IMG/VR virus record: IMGVR_UViG_3300022939_000016
Coordinates: 1 to 64,000 of that record
Origin: a virus
Reading direction: 5' to 3' (one strand)
DNA: 64,000 bases
Part shown: positions 40,223 to 49,321 of the stretch, one piece after another
Layout: the number at the start of each line of letters is the position of its first letter
Numbering within the stretch: position 1 is the first letter of the stretch
Made by a program: the position numbers and the translations under genes
The notes under the pieces: model-generated
Database searches by the model: none
The model's input: the letters and a program-made list of their open reading frames with translations, nothing else
Told to the model about the DNA's origin: nothing

Positions 40223-40236
40223 TAGCCTGTGATCTT

Positions 40237-40569
40237 TTATTCCATTTGCTTTGACTTTGCGTTCCACTTCATCCATCCACCATCTGGAAGCCAAGTGTCA
40301 CCATCTTTACGTCGTGGAAACAATCCACCGCCCTTTTTATGCGCCCCAAAGCCAAGCTTTGCTCCACAAGAACTGCACTTCAATTCATAATACTGATTGT
40401 CGTCAACCGTTCTTACAACGTACTGAATATCTTCTCCTTTGCACTTTCCGCAGACATCATTTTCAAAGACTTCTTGGAACTTATTTAGTTCCGCGAACAG
40501 TTCTCGCTGTGATTCTGCTTCAATTTCTACTTGTAGCCTATTGTTTTTAGTTGTATAAGATAGTCTCAT
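40237..40569 (-). CDS. Conserved phage zinc-ribbon protein
   Basis: A 110-residue protein with C40-x2-C43 and C65-x2-C68, the arrangement of a four-Cys zinc ribbon. After it comes the segment GFGAHKKGGGLFPRR and a Trp-rich end (WLPDGGWMKWN). I recall similar proteins as conserved hypotheticals in phages. It is last in the - strand operon, directly after the Rad52/ERF-like gene, and may act on nucleic acid; this is inference. Confidence 0.55.
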   Translation of the reverse strand: MRLSYTTKNNRLQVEIEAESQRELFAELNKFQEVFENDVCGKCKGEDIQYVVRTVDDNQYYELKCSSCGAKLGFGAHKKGGGLFPRRKDGDTWLPDGGWMKWNAKSKQME

Positions 40570-41331
40570 TTATGATCTCCACTCTTCGTTATAGCCAACA
40601 ATACTTTCCGGTATTGAACCCTTGTCACGTTGATATTCATTAAGACGATCAATGATATCGCTAGCGACCTTTTTAGAAACCTTGCGGTTTTGATCTACAT
40701 TAAATACTTCCTTTAACAAACGTCCTCCGTCCACGTTTAGTTGCTTGCACTTAATATCTATGAAGTTAGACTGTGCATCGCTCATTCTGCCCTGATCGTC
40801 GTAGTCTCCACTAGTGCTATTTGTCTGCTTGGAAATATCACGAACAATTTTGGCAGTATCTTTCTTGGTTAATTCTTCTGCTGCTACACCCTTTATTTTG
40901 AGGGCTTTACGTAAAGCTCTAGCCTCCGCTCTGGTGCTAGCAATGGCAACGGCGTAGGCACAGAACATATCATCAGTGTTGCCCTCCCAAGCGTCAGCAA
41001 CCTCAGAATATTCAGAACCATTGGCAAATCTCACAGTAAATACCACAGTTGCCCTACCGTGATGGTCATCTCTAGTCACTGGAAATACTTGGGTTGGGCC
41101 ACTATACATAATTTGCCCCAAAACAAGCTCAGAGACCCTTCTAAGGCCTGTTACTAAGGGATGACCATTCATAAGCTCATCTTCCTCAAATAGGCTCATA
41201 GCGTAATCGTGCCACTCTGAGGATAGCATATCTGGAGCATCATTTAAAACAACATTTTTTACTGACGTATCGGTGTTTGACGGTGTACTCAATTCTTCAA
41301 CTCCTTCAAATAAGTCTTGTTCAACAAACAT
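40570..41331 (-). CDS. Rad52/ERF-like single-strand annealing candidate
   Basis: A 253-residue protein preceded by a strong AAAGGAGG. Residues about 40-150 show strands RATVVFTVRFANG, then a Gly/Trp loop and a long helix ending STRAEARALRKALKI. That beta-hairpin plus helix order with A/R repeats recalls Rad52/ERF-type annealing proteins. The C-terminal 70 residues are a charged helical part. I also recall it as a conserved phage hypothetical beginning PDMLSSEWHD. It lies in a replication and recombination operon. The annealase assignment is tentative. Confidence 0.4.
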   Translation of the reverse strand: MFVEQDLFEGVEELSTPSNTDTSVKNVVLNDAPDMLSSEWHDYAMSLFEEDELMNGHPLVTGLRRVSELVLGQIMYSGPTQVFPVTRDDHHGRATVVFTVRFANGSEYSEVADAWEGNTDDMFCAYAVAIASTRAEARALRKALKIKGVAAEELTKKDTAKIVRDISKQTNSTSGDYDDQGRMSDAQSNFIDIKCKQLNVDGGRLLKEVFNVDQNRKVSKKVASDIIDRLNEYQRDKGSIPESIVGYNEEWRS

Positions 41332-41343
41332 TTAAACCTCCTT

Positions 41344-42111
41344 TTATGCTTCAATTTCAATATATCTCTTACTTTTGGGTGGAAATTTAATCTCAATATT
41401 CTCTAAAATTCCAGCAACTTTGTTCTTCAGATCTTCTTTTTCGGTCAGCGATAAAGAGTCTGACATATGCTTGACTCTAATGATAACAAAGCCTTTGCTC
41501 AAAATCAAGCCCGTTTTATTGCTGTCTGCCTTAATTTGCTTTTGCAGCTTTTCTTCTCCCCATATTGGAACAAAGTGAGAAGGCCCATCTATCTCTATGA
41601 TAGCCTTAATCTTTGGGAAAAACATGTCGATCTCAAGATTTTGATTAGGTATAAGATTCTTTTTGTGAATTTCTACAGTATGCCCCAGCTTTGTAAATTC
41701 GTTTTTCAAAAATTTTTCCAGCTTAGAGCCTTCCTTTCCGGCGTTCTGTATAGCTTTAATGGCCAGTCTTCTCATGTTTTCTTTTTCTTCCTGTGGCATA
41801 TTCTTCCATCTATTTTTAGCTTTCTGCACATGGGAATCATATTTATCCTTTGCCATTTTTTTCCATTGATTTTTTTGCGACTTGCTTATTTTTAATCTTT
41901 CTTCTTTGCTTCTCTTTCTTCCTTCCGTGGGTATTTTTGCTTTACCTGTTTCCAGTGCATTTCTTTGCGCCTCGCTTTTACTTTTAAGATTCACTTTATT
42001 CTTGATCAGTATCCTTCTTATTTTATTTGGATAGGTATTCATAATGTCCGCTATTTCATATGTGCTTTTGTTTTCTTTTTCATATAATTTTACTACTTGG
42101 ATTTCGTTCAT
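41344..42111 (-). CDS. Free-standing homing endonuclease, Vsr-like (EDxHD-type)
   Basis: A 255-residue protein starting in an ATGA overlap with the upstream gene. The N-terminus carries a helix-turn-helix (KSTYEIADIM, IRRILIKN). The centre has RSKEERLKISKSQKNQW, a NUMOD3-type DNA-binding repeat followed by basic helices. The C-terminus has a Vsr-like nuclease pattern with E132, D162 (EIDMFF), then EIDGPSH (E173, D175, H179) and D196. This matches the fold and residue order of EDxHD homing endonucleases such as I-Bth0305I. It is probably a selfish mobile gene, inserted at the end of the glycan cluster. Confidence 0.7.
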   Translation of the reverse strand: MNEIQVVKLYEKENKSTYEIADIMNTYPNKIRRILIKNKVNLKSKSEAQRNALETGKAKIPTEGRKRSKEERLKISKSQKNQWKKMAKDKYDSHVQKAKNRWKNMPQEEKENMRRLAIKAIQNAGKEGSKLEKFLKNEFTKLGHTVEIHKKNLIPNQNLEIDMFFPKIKAIIEIDGPSHFVPIWGEEKLQKQIKADSNKTGLILSKGFVIIRVKHMSDSLSLTEKEDLKNKVAGILENIEIKFPPKSKRYIEIEA

Positions 42112-42545
42112 GTCAAACCTCTTACTAAATTTTCCACACCATCAAAAACTTTGATTTTCACATTATTCCCAATGATTCTTTTTATCCTTTCTTCTATTTC
42201 CCCACTTTGTGCTAATATTGTAAAGTCGTCATTGATGCTCATGAGAAAAACTGGATCTATGTGATTTTCTGTTGTTGGCACATAATACGATTTTATTTCA
42301 GATGTTTTATTTGCAATTCTTTTAATCATCTTGAGTGATGTATTTAAAACAATTCCACAAAACCCCCACAACTGCTCTATGTTTAAAACGGATGTCTTAA
42401 AATCAAAAGACACGGGGCCGGATGTGTCATAGAATACAACGGGGTTCTTATCTGTTTTTTCTTGAAGATAATCGCACACTTGTTTCGCTAGCAATCTTTG
42501 TGATTCAGATTGCATGTCTACACATATTCCAATATTTTTATTCAT
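42108..42545 (-). CDS. Unknown protein of the glycan cluster
   Basis: A 145-residue protein. I start it at the ATG at 42,545, with GGAG 7 bases before it and one base after the preceding stop. It has a predicted alpha/beta layout with N-terminal strand NIGICVD and later SYYVPTTENHID. It may be a small Rossmann-like half-domain such as the N-terminal lobe of a GT-B enzyme, but no motif supports that. It is coupled to a glycan gene upstream and to the homing endonuclease downstream. Confidence 0.4.
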   Translation of the reverse strand: MNKNIGICVDMQSESQRLLAKQVCDYLQEKTDKNPVVFYDTSGPVSFDFKTSVLNIEQLWGFCGIVLNTSLKMIKRIANKTSEIKSYYVPTTENHIDPVFLMSINDDFTILAQSGEIEERIKRIIGNNVKIKVFDGVENLVRGLT

Positions 42546-42546
42546 A

Positions 42547-43419
42547 TTATTTCTCCATGCCTTCCAGAAAAACATGCGTTTCTTTTATTTGTGAAAAAAT
42601 TTGTTTCAGTCTATTTCTTGGCTTATGCCTGTCTCCTATTTTCAAGCGTACTTTGTCTTCATTATATATCTTTGCTTGATTAAAATCAAACATTGTTTCA
42701 TCGTCTAGCATCTTTGATAGCGATGACTGCAAAGCAATAGCCTCTTCTTTATTGTCATTATCAAAATACACCTTGGAGTTTGATAGCATTATTGCGTTAA
42801 AAAAACTTTCTGGAATCAAATTGGGTTTAATGTTCCTAAAAATAATTTCATGATAATTGTGTAAAATACCAGCCATAGAGAATGGGTTCAAGTTTGAATC
42901 TGCCCCAACGTCTTCTGGAGCATTGGAAAGGAAGTGATAAGAGCCTGAATATTCTTTCTTGTCTTCTTTTTTGTTAATTATTATAGCTTTGTCTATTTTA
43001 AAATCTATATCAGACTTTTCAATCTTATCATTAGCGCACTGCAAAACATGCTCATAGGGTATTCCGAAATCTTCCTTCTTATGATTTATGTTTGAACTGA
43101 ATGCCAGCGGGCAATTTATTTCTTTTTGATTTAGTATTTCTTTAATTAGTGGAATATGTTTGTCTTCAACTAAGTCTATGTTTATAATGTGCTTAACTTT
43201 TTTGGCAGAATTTTGATTGTAGTGTATCACGTTTCTCATGTCAGTTCCGATATTCATAATTACAATATCAGGCAATGTTCTGTCATAAACATAATACAAG
43301 TTTTCAGTTCCACCATTTACCATTATACATTGACAATCCGGTATCTTATTAATTTCTTCGTGTAGATACATTGGCTGAGAAGAGTCTTTTGTGCTATAAT
43401 TAAATATTACAAAGTTCAC
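42547..43419 (-). CDS. Divergent glycosyltransferase-like protein
   Basis: A 290-residue protein if started at GTG 43,419, which has AGGGGG nine bases upstream; an ATG at 43,446 would add nine residues but lacks a ribosome-binding site and overlaps the previous gene. Alpha/beta layout throughout; near the C-terminus NLIPESFFNAIMLSNSKVYF resembles the donor-side element of CgeB-like or other GT-B transferases. The usual nucleotide-sugar signature is weak. It is placed inside a run of glycosyltransferase genes. Assignment tentative. Confidence 0.4.
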   Translation of the reverse strand: MNFVIFNYSTKDSSQPMYLHEEINKIPDCQCIMVNGGTENLYYVYDRTLPDIVIMNIGTDMRNVIHYNQNSAKKVKHIINIDLVEDKHIPLIKEILNQKEINCPLAFSSNINHKKEDFGIPYEHVLQCANDKIEKSDIDFKIDKAIIINKKEDKKEYSGSYHFLSNAPEDVGADSNLNPFSMAGILHNYHEIIFRNIKPNLIPESFFNAIMLSNSKVYFDNDNKEEAIALQSSLSKMLDDETMFDFNQAKIYNEDKVRLKIGDRHKPRNRLKQIFSQIKETHVFLEGMEK

Positions 43420-43432
43420 TTTTATATACCCC

Positions 43433-44149
43433 CTAGTGCTTGGCATTGCTTAATTTAGTTATTGATTCGCCGCCTTGGTAAGGTAATATTTTTATCCCCT
43501 TTTTAATCATGTGGTTTATTACCTCGTAGAATATCTTGTTGTTGAAATTACCAGAATTGATGATCTTGTTGAATTCATCATTAATGCTTGATTCTTCCAT
43601 GTTCAAAACTTCACACCATCCGTCCCCCAAGCTTCCAAACGACATGTGTTCTATAGTTTTCGTTTCTTTATTTAAATTTACTTTAATGTCTAAGGTTCCG
43701 TCGCTAGATGTAACTATATGTTTTTTTTCTCTCAGCAGACCCTCAAGATCTTTCGGTCTTACTATATAATTACCATTTATTATCAGCGTTCGTTTATTTT
43801 TCGTATTATTTATAGCTAATCTAATTGATTCACATATTCCAGAATTTTCGTAATTAATGTTTTCTACACACCTGATGTCAACATTCTTGTATTTACTGTA
43901 TACATACTTCCTAATTCTTTTAGAGTCATATCCTGATGCAATAATTATTTCAAAGTCTTCTATTGCTTGCTGTATAGAATGTATTTGATAATCTATAACT
44001 TTCTGGCTGCTGTTTCCGATTGGGATAAAAGCTGCGTTTCCATAAGATTTCATCTTTGGTATAAAAGAATGATAAACCAGTATTACGGTTATCTTTCTTT
44101 TTTTTCTGTTTTTCTTTTTACTTTTTGATGTAATGTACTGTATGCTCAT
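43433..44149 (-). CDS. Nucleotidyltransferase-like (GT-A fold) protein, degenerate
   Basis: A 238-residue protein starting in an ATGA overlap. It has the strand order of sugar-phosphate nucleotidyltransferases of the LicC/GlmU type: KVIDYQIHSIQQAIEDFEII, then ASGYDSKRI, VDIRCVENINYENSG, SIRLAI and LIINGNYIV. The N-terminal GxGxR loop and the usual Asp pair (here NGN) are missing, so catalysis is doubtful. It could have become a binding protein or have shifted substrate. Context is glycan synthesis. Confidence 0.5.
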   Translation of the reverse strand: MSIQYITSKSKKKNRKKRKITVILVYHSFIPKMKSYGNAAFIPIGNSSQKVIDYQIHSIQQAIEDFEIIIASGYDSKRIRKYVYSKYKNVDIRCVENINYENSGICESIRLAINNTKNKRTLIINGNYIVRPKDLEGLLREKKHIVTSSDGTLDIKVNLNKETKTIEHMSFGSLGDGWCEVLNMEESSINDEFNKIINSGNFNNKIFYEVINHMIKKGIKILPYQGGESITKLSNAKH

Positions 44150-44565
44150 TTTTTTGTAAACTTAATATTGTATTTACTTTCAGAAGGTGAAAACTCTAAC
44201 GTACTACAAACCAAAGACATTTCTGCCATAATTTGTTTAACTAAAATAGCCGGATGAATATTGCTCTTGTCTTTTATGGCCTTGTTAAAATAGTCTTTAT
44301 CTCTATTTCTTATTGTGTTTTTACAAAGTAGGTCAATGTCGGTATCTTGTATGAAGCACTCTCCACCCATCCTGAGCTTTTTAGCACAAAAGCTCAAGCA
44401 CTTAATGAAATCATCATTGTCTACATAAGAAAGAGCGTCTTCAACGATTATCTGCATAATCGAATCATTAGGAAGTAGGTCTTCAGATATTTCCGCTATC
44501 TCTACGGTTTTTATGTTTTCTATTATACTACTACTATTTTTTTTGCTGTATATCTGCAATTTCAT
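44146..44565 (-). CDS. Methyltransferase-like small protein
   Basis: A 139-residue protein. I start it at ATG 44,565, which has GGAG 8 bases upstream; the earlier TTG would add only eight residues. The segment VEDALSYVDNDDFIKCLSFCAKKLRMGGECFIQDTD looks like strands 4-5 of a class I SAM methyltransferase, but the Gly-rich SAM-binding motif is missing. It may be a truncated or regulatory relative. Coupled to the nucleotidyltransferase-like gene (ATGA). Confidence 0.4.
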   Translation of the reverse strand: MKLQIYSKKNSSSIIENIKTVEIAEISEDLLPNDSIMQIIVEDALSYVDNDDFIKCLSFCAKKLRMGGECFIQDTDIDLLCKNTIRNRDKDYFNKAIKDKSNIHPAILVKQIMAEMSLVCSTLEFSPSESKYNIKFTKK

Positions 44566-44566
44566 T

Positions 44567-45553
44567 TTATAAACTCCGTGTTGCCTCAAAGGTTTGGTTC
44601 CAATGTTCTAAAAAGACATCTTCTCTAAAATCAGCTAATATTTTTTTTCTGGCGTTGTCGCCCATTTTTCTCGCCAGTTCTGGATCGTCTAAAAGTTGCT
44701 GAGTATATTTTTTTAACTCTTTTTCATCATTTGATATAAAACCCTCTACCCCATGAGTAATAACTTCCGGTATCATACATGTTGCTTTTGACACAACGGC
44801 GCACCCACAAGACATTGCTTCTAACACTGATTTTGGTATGGGACTAAACGTTGATGAGTTTAAAAATACGGAATGAGAATTATAAATATCAACTAGCTTC
44901 TCGACAGATTCAGTTGGCTCTGACAGACCGGGATTATCTCCAACCAAGGTAAAATCTAAGCCTTCTACTATATCCTTCCACCCCGTAAAATTCAAGCAAT
45001 AGTCTCTATTGATAAAATCGTTAGCGACCGTTAATACTTTATTTTCTCTACTTTGTTTTTGATTGTGAAAAACTTTGGTATCGATAGAATGTTTAATTAC
45101 TGTTGAGTTATATACAATTCCCCATTCAGATCTGGAATATTCGGAAATAAAAACATTAACATCCCCAACCATTTCTCTCATGGCGTTTATTTGTCCACTT
45201 GCCACAAGGTTGGGTGTTGGCGTTGTATGTTCTAGGGAAATAAGGGGTATTTTTAAAATATTTCTTAGCCTATGAGCAATATTAAATTGATCAAATCTAC
45301 TTTGGGCCAATATTAAATCAAAGCTCAAGTACGATAACAGCTTGTCCTCTGGCATTATTAGGTAGTTTTCTGGTATGCTTGCATATTCTTTTTTCCACTT
45401 CTTTCCCCCTCTTGCGTTTACTGCATAAAAATTATGTCCCGTTTTGCAAAGTTGGGTTTCATACCTTTCGTGCGTGGGGAAGGTGAGTATATTTAGCTTT
45501 CTACTTTTATTTTTATTGTTGGCTTTTTCTATGATTTCCTTGACTTTATTCAT
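44567..45553 (-). CDS. GT4-family glycosyltransferase
   Basis: A 328-residue GT-B protein. Near residue 234 the sequence PIPKSVLEAMSCGCAVV, followed by PEVITHGVEGFI, is the GT4 donor-binding pattern with its E-x7-E-like helix. The C-terminus has the usual DDPELARKMGDNAR helix. It is soluble and cytoplasmic by prediction. It overlaps the next upstream gene by 8 bp. Substrate unknown; it probably transfers a sugar from a nucleotide donor together with its neighbours. Confidence 0.8.
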   Translation of the reverse strand: MNKVKEIIEKANNKNKSRKLNILTFPTHERYETQLCKTGHNFYAVNARGGKKWKKEYASIPENYLIMPEDKLLSYLSFDLILAQSRFDQFNIAHRLRNILKIPLISLEHTTPTPNLVASGQINAMREMVGDVNVFISEYSRSEWGIVYNSTVIKHSIDTKVFHNQKQSRENKVLTVANDFINRDYCLNFTGWKDIVEGLDFTLVGDNPGLSEPTESVEKLVDIYNSHSVFLNSSTFSPIPKSVLEAMSCGCAVVSKATCMIPEVITHGVEGFISNDEKELKKYTQQLLDDPELARKMGDNARKKILADFREDVFLEHWNQTFEATRSL

Positions 45554-46664
45554 TAATAATTTCCTTTATCTTTTCGCCAACCGTTTGTAAATTAAAATTT
45601 AAAGCCTGCTTATATCCCTCTTCGTTTTTCGGTTTATTTTGTTCAAAGTAAAATCGCATAGCTTCTACTGCCATTCTTTCGTCTGGTCTCGCCCAATATT
45701 CGTTTCCTGTGAATATGTGTTCAAAGGCAGCGCCTTCGTTAGAGCAAATCTCTTGGGATCTTTCTATTAAGTATCCCGTATCTCGATTGTCTTCTAAAAT
45801 ATAATCACATGGCCCTCCCCATCTCGTGCATATGGGGTGGTTTCCATGACTCATTGCGTCGAATGATGGTATCGACCAAGCCTCTCCGTGAGAAAGATTT
45901 ACAAAACAATCGCAAAGTTGATGTAAATTTTTTATCTCATTCTCAGAAAACCTTTCCGCAATAATAATTATATCTCCATAACTATCGTGATCTTTATATA
46001 TAGCTAAATCTGTTCTTATTTTCTTGCACATTTCTTCCATGTGCATAAAAATTTGTCTTGGGTTGACTCCGAATTTTCCCACCTTTAAAATTAAACTTAC
46101 ATTTTCTTCTGGGCTAAATGCGCTATAATAACATTTGATTATGGATTCTATATTTTTTCTTTTAGTTAAATCTGATATCGCATAAAACTTGTACGAAGAC
46201 GTTGCGTTATATCTTTCAAAATTTACTTCCATTTTGTTTTCTTGTTTTATGATTTCCGTGTCGCAAGGTATTGGTACAACTTTAACATTTTTAATTCCGG
46301 CTTTTACTAAATCTGTTTTGTTTTCATTGCACGGAACCCAAACCTCATCCATTATTTCAAGATAATTAACCCAAATATTATGCTGTATATTATTAGATTC
46401 AAACATTGCATAAGCTATGTTTTTCTTAAATTTGTTAGTTCCAACAAGCATGTGTGGCAAAACGTGCTGAATGCAAATATCGATGTCTTTTTCTTCTTTT
46501 TGTTCTAGTTCTGACAGCCAATCTGGAATAGCACTATCTTTTGTGAGCGTAATATTTCTGCAAACAACTTCTATGCCAGCCTTAGTCATTGAAAGAATGA
46601 TTCTTTCTGCCGACTTGGCCCAGCCGGTTCCTTCTTTGTAATGACCTATGTATAGTACTTTCAT
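45546..46664 (-). CDS. GT4-family glycosyltransferase
   Basis: A 372-residue GT-B protein. The N-terminus MKVLYIGHYKEGTGWAKSAE has the Gly-rich loop of this family. The donor site HGEAWSIPSFDAMSHGNHPI lies near residue 258, followed by WGGPCDYI. It starts in an ATGA overlap with the 552-residue transferase gene. Acceptor and donor are unknown. Confidence 0.8.
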   Translation of the reverse strand: MKVLYIGHYKEGTGWAKSAERIILSMTKAGIEVVCRNITLTKDSAIPDWLSELEQKEEKDIDICIQHVLPHMLVGTNKFKKNIAYAMFESNNIQHNIWVNYLEIMDEVWVPCNENKTDLVKAGIKNVKVVPIPCDTEIIKQENKMEVNFERYNATSSYKFYAISDLTKRKNIESIIKCYYSAFSPEENVSLILKVGKFGVNPRQIFMHMEEMCKKIRTDLAIYKDHDSYGDIIIIAERFSENEIKNLHQLCDCFVNLSHGEAWSIPSFDAMSHGNHPICTRWGGPCDYILEDNRDTGYLIERSQEICSNEGAAFEHIFTGNEYWARPDERMAVEAMRFYFEQNKPKNEEGYKQALNFNLQTVGEKIKEIINE

Positions 46665-48319
46665 AAATTAAAAACCTCTGCTCTTTTTGTTTCCCATAGA
46701 TTTATGTTGTTTCTTTTGTTCACTAGTTGTTCGTGTGCGTATTTGATTGTAAATGGTTGATTTTCAATTTTTTTAGAGAGAGATACCACTGAATCATCTT
46801 CATTAAAAAATGAACCTATAATTGGAGATGTACTAAATCCATATATCAAATTATTCAAGATGTTGTCATATTCATAATTGTATTTGTCTTGTGGTTTGCA
46901 TAAAGCTTTATCAAACAGCCAATTTACCACATCTGGGTATGGGACATTGTTAAGTTCTTCTGGTATGTTACGTTCTGGTTTTTGTATATCTACTGGAGAT
47001 TTCCAAGATTTTTCCAAACTTAAAGTTTCAACTGAGTCAAAATATGATTCCCAAACCTTTCCGCTAATTTCCCACTGGAATTTTTTCAAAAAGTTTTGCC
47101 GCATTTCAAATCCTTCTTTTTTTCTCATAGCTAATGGTTTTGAGAAAAATTCAGAAAACATTTGTGCGGCAGCGTCATTGTCTGGTACTGCTCTTTCGCA
47201 TCCGGTTTCCATTTCTTTATAAAGAGACTTATAAGGTATAGCGTACCCATTTAGCTTTTTAATAACGCTAGACATGGCAGAGTAGTCAATGCTCATAACG
47301 GGAATTCCGCACGAAGCCGCCTCTACTTGTGGTAGCCCAAAGCCTTCCGAGTTTGCGTATTGAACGTATAAATCAAAACAATTCATAATTTTCGCCAAAT
47401 CTGGATAAGATAGTCCGTTCTTAACATTAGCCAGTTTAGCGGAAAATTTACCAGTAAAGGGAGATCTTGTTACCGCCCCGTGAAAATGTGAGGCAAAAAA
47501 TCTACCAGTTTCTAGGCATACATATGTAAATAAAACATATGAGTGCAGAGAATGCTCTGATAATATCTCTGGCAAATCCCATCCAGCATCTGGATAGCTT
47601 GTGTGGCAATATAGCTTATACTCATTGGGATTATTTGATGAGGATAAAAATTTTCTAAAAGCACTGAAGAGATCTGGGTAAAGCTTTCTTCTTTGATTTC
47701 TCATTACAGTCCCAATAATTTTTGTATTAGGATCAATTCCTAAACTTTCTCTTAAAGATTCTTTGTTTTCTATTGGTTTATATGAAAGGTCTGCCGAAGG
47801 AGACGCAGTTCCTATATAATTAATTTTATTTCTGGATTGCTTTTTAAGCACTTCTCCAGACCAGTCTGAATAACTGAGGCAGGCATCTGCCGCGCTGTAC
47901 ATGTTAATCCACTCTTTTGCTTGTGGGTATGCATCTACCGTTGGCATCAAAGCCCACTTAAAGAATTTCCTAAAGGGGGAATTGTGAACAAAGTCTGTCA
48001 TCCAGAAATCTCTAATATCACAAACAATGTCTGGTAAAAATTCTAGGCACACCCTTTCAAAAGCAAAGCCTCCAAACTGACTTTTTGGATTACTTTTATA
48101 TAGATTGGTTAATTCTTGGTTCGAAGGATCTGGCATGACACCAAAAAATTTCCAAGGGGCTTTTGATCTGGGGTCTTTGTCCATACCATAAGCAGCTAAT
48201 TCTGCTATTTCATATTTACCAGTACTATACAAATATTTAAGTATTTCCCTTGTGTAAGTAGCGTACCCAGTATTAAGAAAGGTAGCTTCAGAACAGAACA
48301 GTATCCTAGTTTTTCTCAT
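46661..48319 (-). CDS. GT4-family glycosyltransferase, long
   Basis: A 552-residue GT-B protein, longer than usual. N-terminal RILFCSEATFLNTGYATY, then near residue 324 the donor motif NSEGFGLPQVEAASCGIPVM. About 120 extra residues follow the usual end of the family and have no recognised domain. It starts in an ATGA overlap with the GT32-like gene. Substrate unknown. Confidence 0.8.
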   Translation of the reverse strand: MRKTRILFCSEATFLNTGYATYTREILKYLYSTGKYEIAELAAYGMDKDPRSKAPWKFFGVMPDPSNQELTNLYKSNPKSQFGGFAFERVCLEFLPDIVCDIRDFWMTDFVHNSPFRKFFKWALMPTVDAYPQAKEWINMYSAADACLSYSDWSGEVLKKQSRNKINYIGTASPSADLSYKPIENKESLRESLGIDPNTKIIGTVMRNQRRKLYPDLFSAFRKFLSSSNNPNEYKLYCHTSYPDAGWDLPEILSEHSLHSYVLFTYVCLETGRFFASHFHGAVTRSPFTGKFSAKLANVKNGLSYPDLAKIMNCFDLYVQYANSEGFGLPQVEAASCGIPVMSIDYSAMSSVIKKLNGYAIPYKSLYKEMETGCERAVPDNDAAAQMFSEFFSKPLAMRKKEGFEMRQNFLKKFQWEISGKVWESYFDSVETLSLEKSWKSPVDIQKPERNIPEELNNVPYPDVVNWLFDKALCKPQDKYNYEYDNILNNLIYGFSTSPIIGSFFNEDDSVVSLSKKIENQPFTIKYAHEQLVNKRNNINLWETKRAEVFNL

Positions 48320-48960
48320 TTTGTTAAAAATCCCATTCCCCTTGTATAGTTTTCATACCTCGACATAGCTATTAATTTTCCTTGACAAACACAAGCATAT
48401 TTATTACCAAGGCTTACCTCTTGTGCTAACTGTATATTCATGTTTTCTATTTGATATTGACCCATTCTTAATTCTTTTTTATTTACGACATTGCTTACGT
48501 TCTTATACATGTCTTCTGTTGTGTAATAAAAATCATGCCGTGCGGTTTCTGGCTTCATTATATCTTTAATGCACTCATAAATAATCTCGTTGTCTTTTTC
48601 CGCATAAAGCAATGCCTGAAAAATCATAGGCCCAATAGCAGATATCACACTAAAAAAATTCAAGTTTTTTATGACATATGATGAAATTGGCATTTTGTGT
48701 TCAATGTCTATATCGCAGTAGTACCCACCTCTTTTAAGAAGATAACAATATCTGAAAAAATCCCCCTTGGTACAACCTTTTTCTAGCGTATGAAAAAAAT
48801 CTACATAAGATTGATCATACTCTTTCTTAAGAAAGTTTACAACATCTTCGTCTGAAAAAAATAAAACATCCTTTTCAGGATTTAATTTTTTAATATTGCT
48901 AATTATATAGCTGGGGATTTTATTGTCTCTGTAGGTTAATATAATATTATCTGGAATCAT
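48316..48960 (-). CDS. GT32-like DxD glycosyltransferase
   Basis: A 214-residue protein. KGDFFRYCYLLKRGGYYCDIDIE at residues 65-87, written here as K65-G-D67, R70 and D83-x-D85, is the OCH1/GT32 and capsular-synthesis signature in which DxD binds the metal and nucleotide sugar. N-terminal IPDNIILTYRDNKIP also fits. It is coupled to SSB upstream by TAATG, and is the first of the glycan genes after SSB. Confidence 0.75.
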   Translation of the reverse strand: MIPDNIILTYRDNKIPSYIISNIKKLNPEKDVLFFSDEDVVNFLKKEYDQSYVDFFHTLEKGCTKGDFFRYCYLLKRGGYYCDIDIEHKMPISSYVIKNLNFFSVISAIGPMIFQALLYAEKDNEIIYECIKDIMKPETARHDFYYTTEDMYKNVSNVVNKKELRMGQYQIENMNIQLAQEVSLGNKYACVCQGKLIAMSRYENYTRGMGFLTK

Positions 48961-49274
48961 TAATCTTCTTCTTCTTCATTACATATATCAAATTCGTTGA
49001 CCCTAAATATTAATTCGTCATCATCCTTAGATCTATGCTTTACAGAGGCGTGAATGGTTATCTTGCTTCCTTTTCTTGTATTTCTTTCTATTATTTCTGC
49101 CCCGGTGTGCCACGCTTCGCATTGTATGTATGTTGGCGTTCTGTTTTTTTCTCCCGTCTTTTTTGTTTTTCTGTAGCTATAAACAACCATTACAAATTCA
49201 GACAGTAAAACATCGCCAACAAAATTAGTCCTTGGATTTTCTACCAAATATCCAGTAAAACAACAGTGATTCAT
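48960..49274 (-). CDS. ssb: Single-stranded DNA-binding protein (SSB)
   Basis: A 104-residue OB-fold protein with the order of bacterial SSB: MNHCCFTGYLVENP, FVMVVYSYRK, YIQCEAWHTGAEII, then KGSKITIHASV. It ends in an acidic tail NEEEED that may recruit replication partners, though it lacks the classic terminal Phe. Shine-Dalgarno AGGAGG sits close before the ATG. It should coat ssDNA during replication and recombination. It leads the glycan run and lies just after the polymerase genes. Confidence 0.8.
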   Translation of the reverse strand: MNHCCFTGYLVENPRTNFVGDVLLSEFVMVVYSYRKTKKTGEKNRTPTYIQCEAWHTGAEIIERNTRKGSKITIHASVKHRSKDDDELIFRVNEFDICNEEEED

Positions 49275-49321
49275 AATACCTCCTATCGTAGTATATTAGC
49301 TGCTACACCACAAAAAAACAA

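Noticed and set aside
49282-49305. T7-like promoter TAATATACTACGATAGG before SSB
   Set aside because: It is two bases short of the T7 consensus, occurs once in the window, and no phage RNA polymerase gene is seen. No good -35 box fits the TATACT either.
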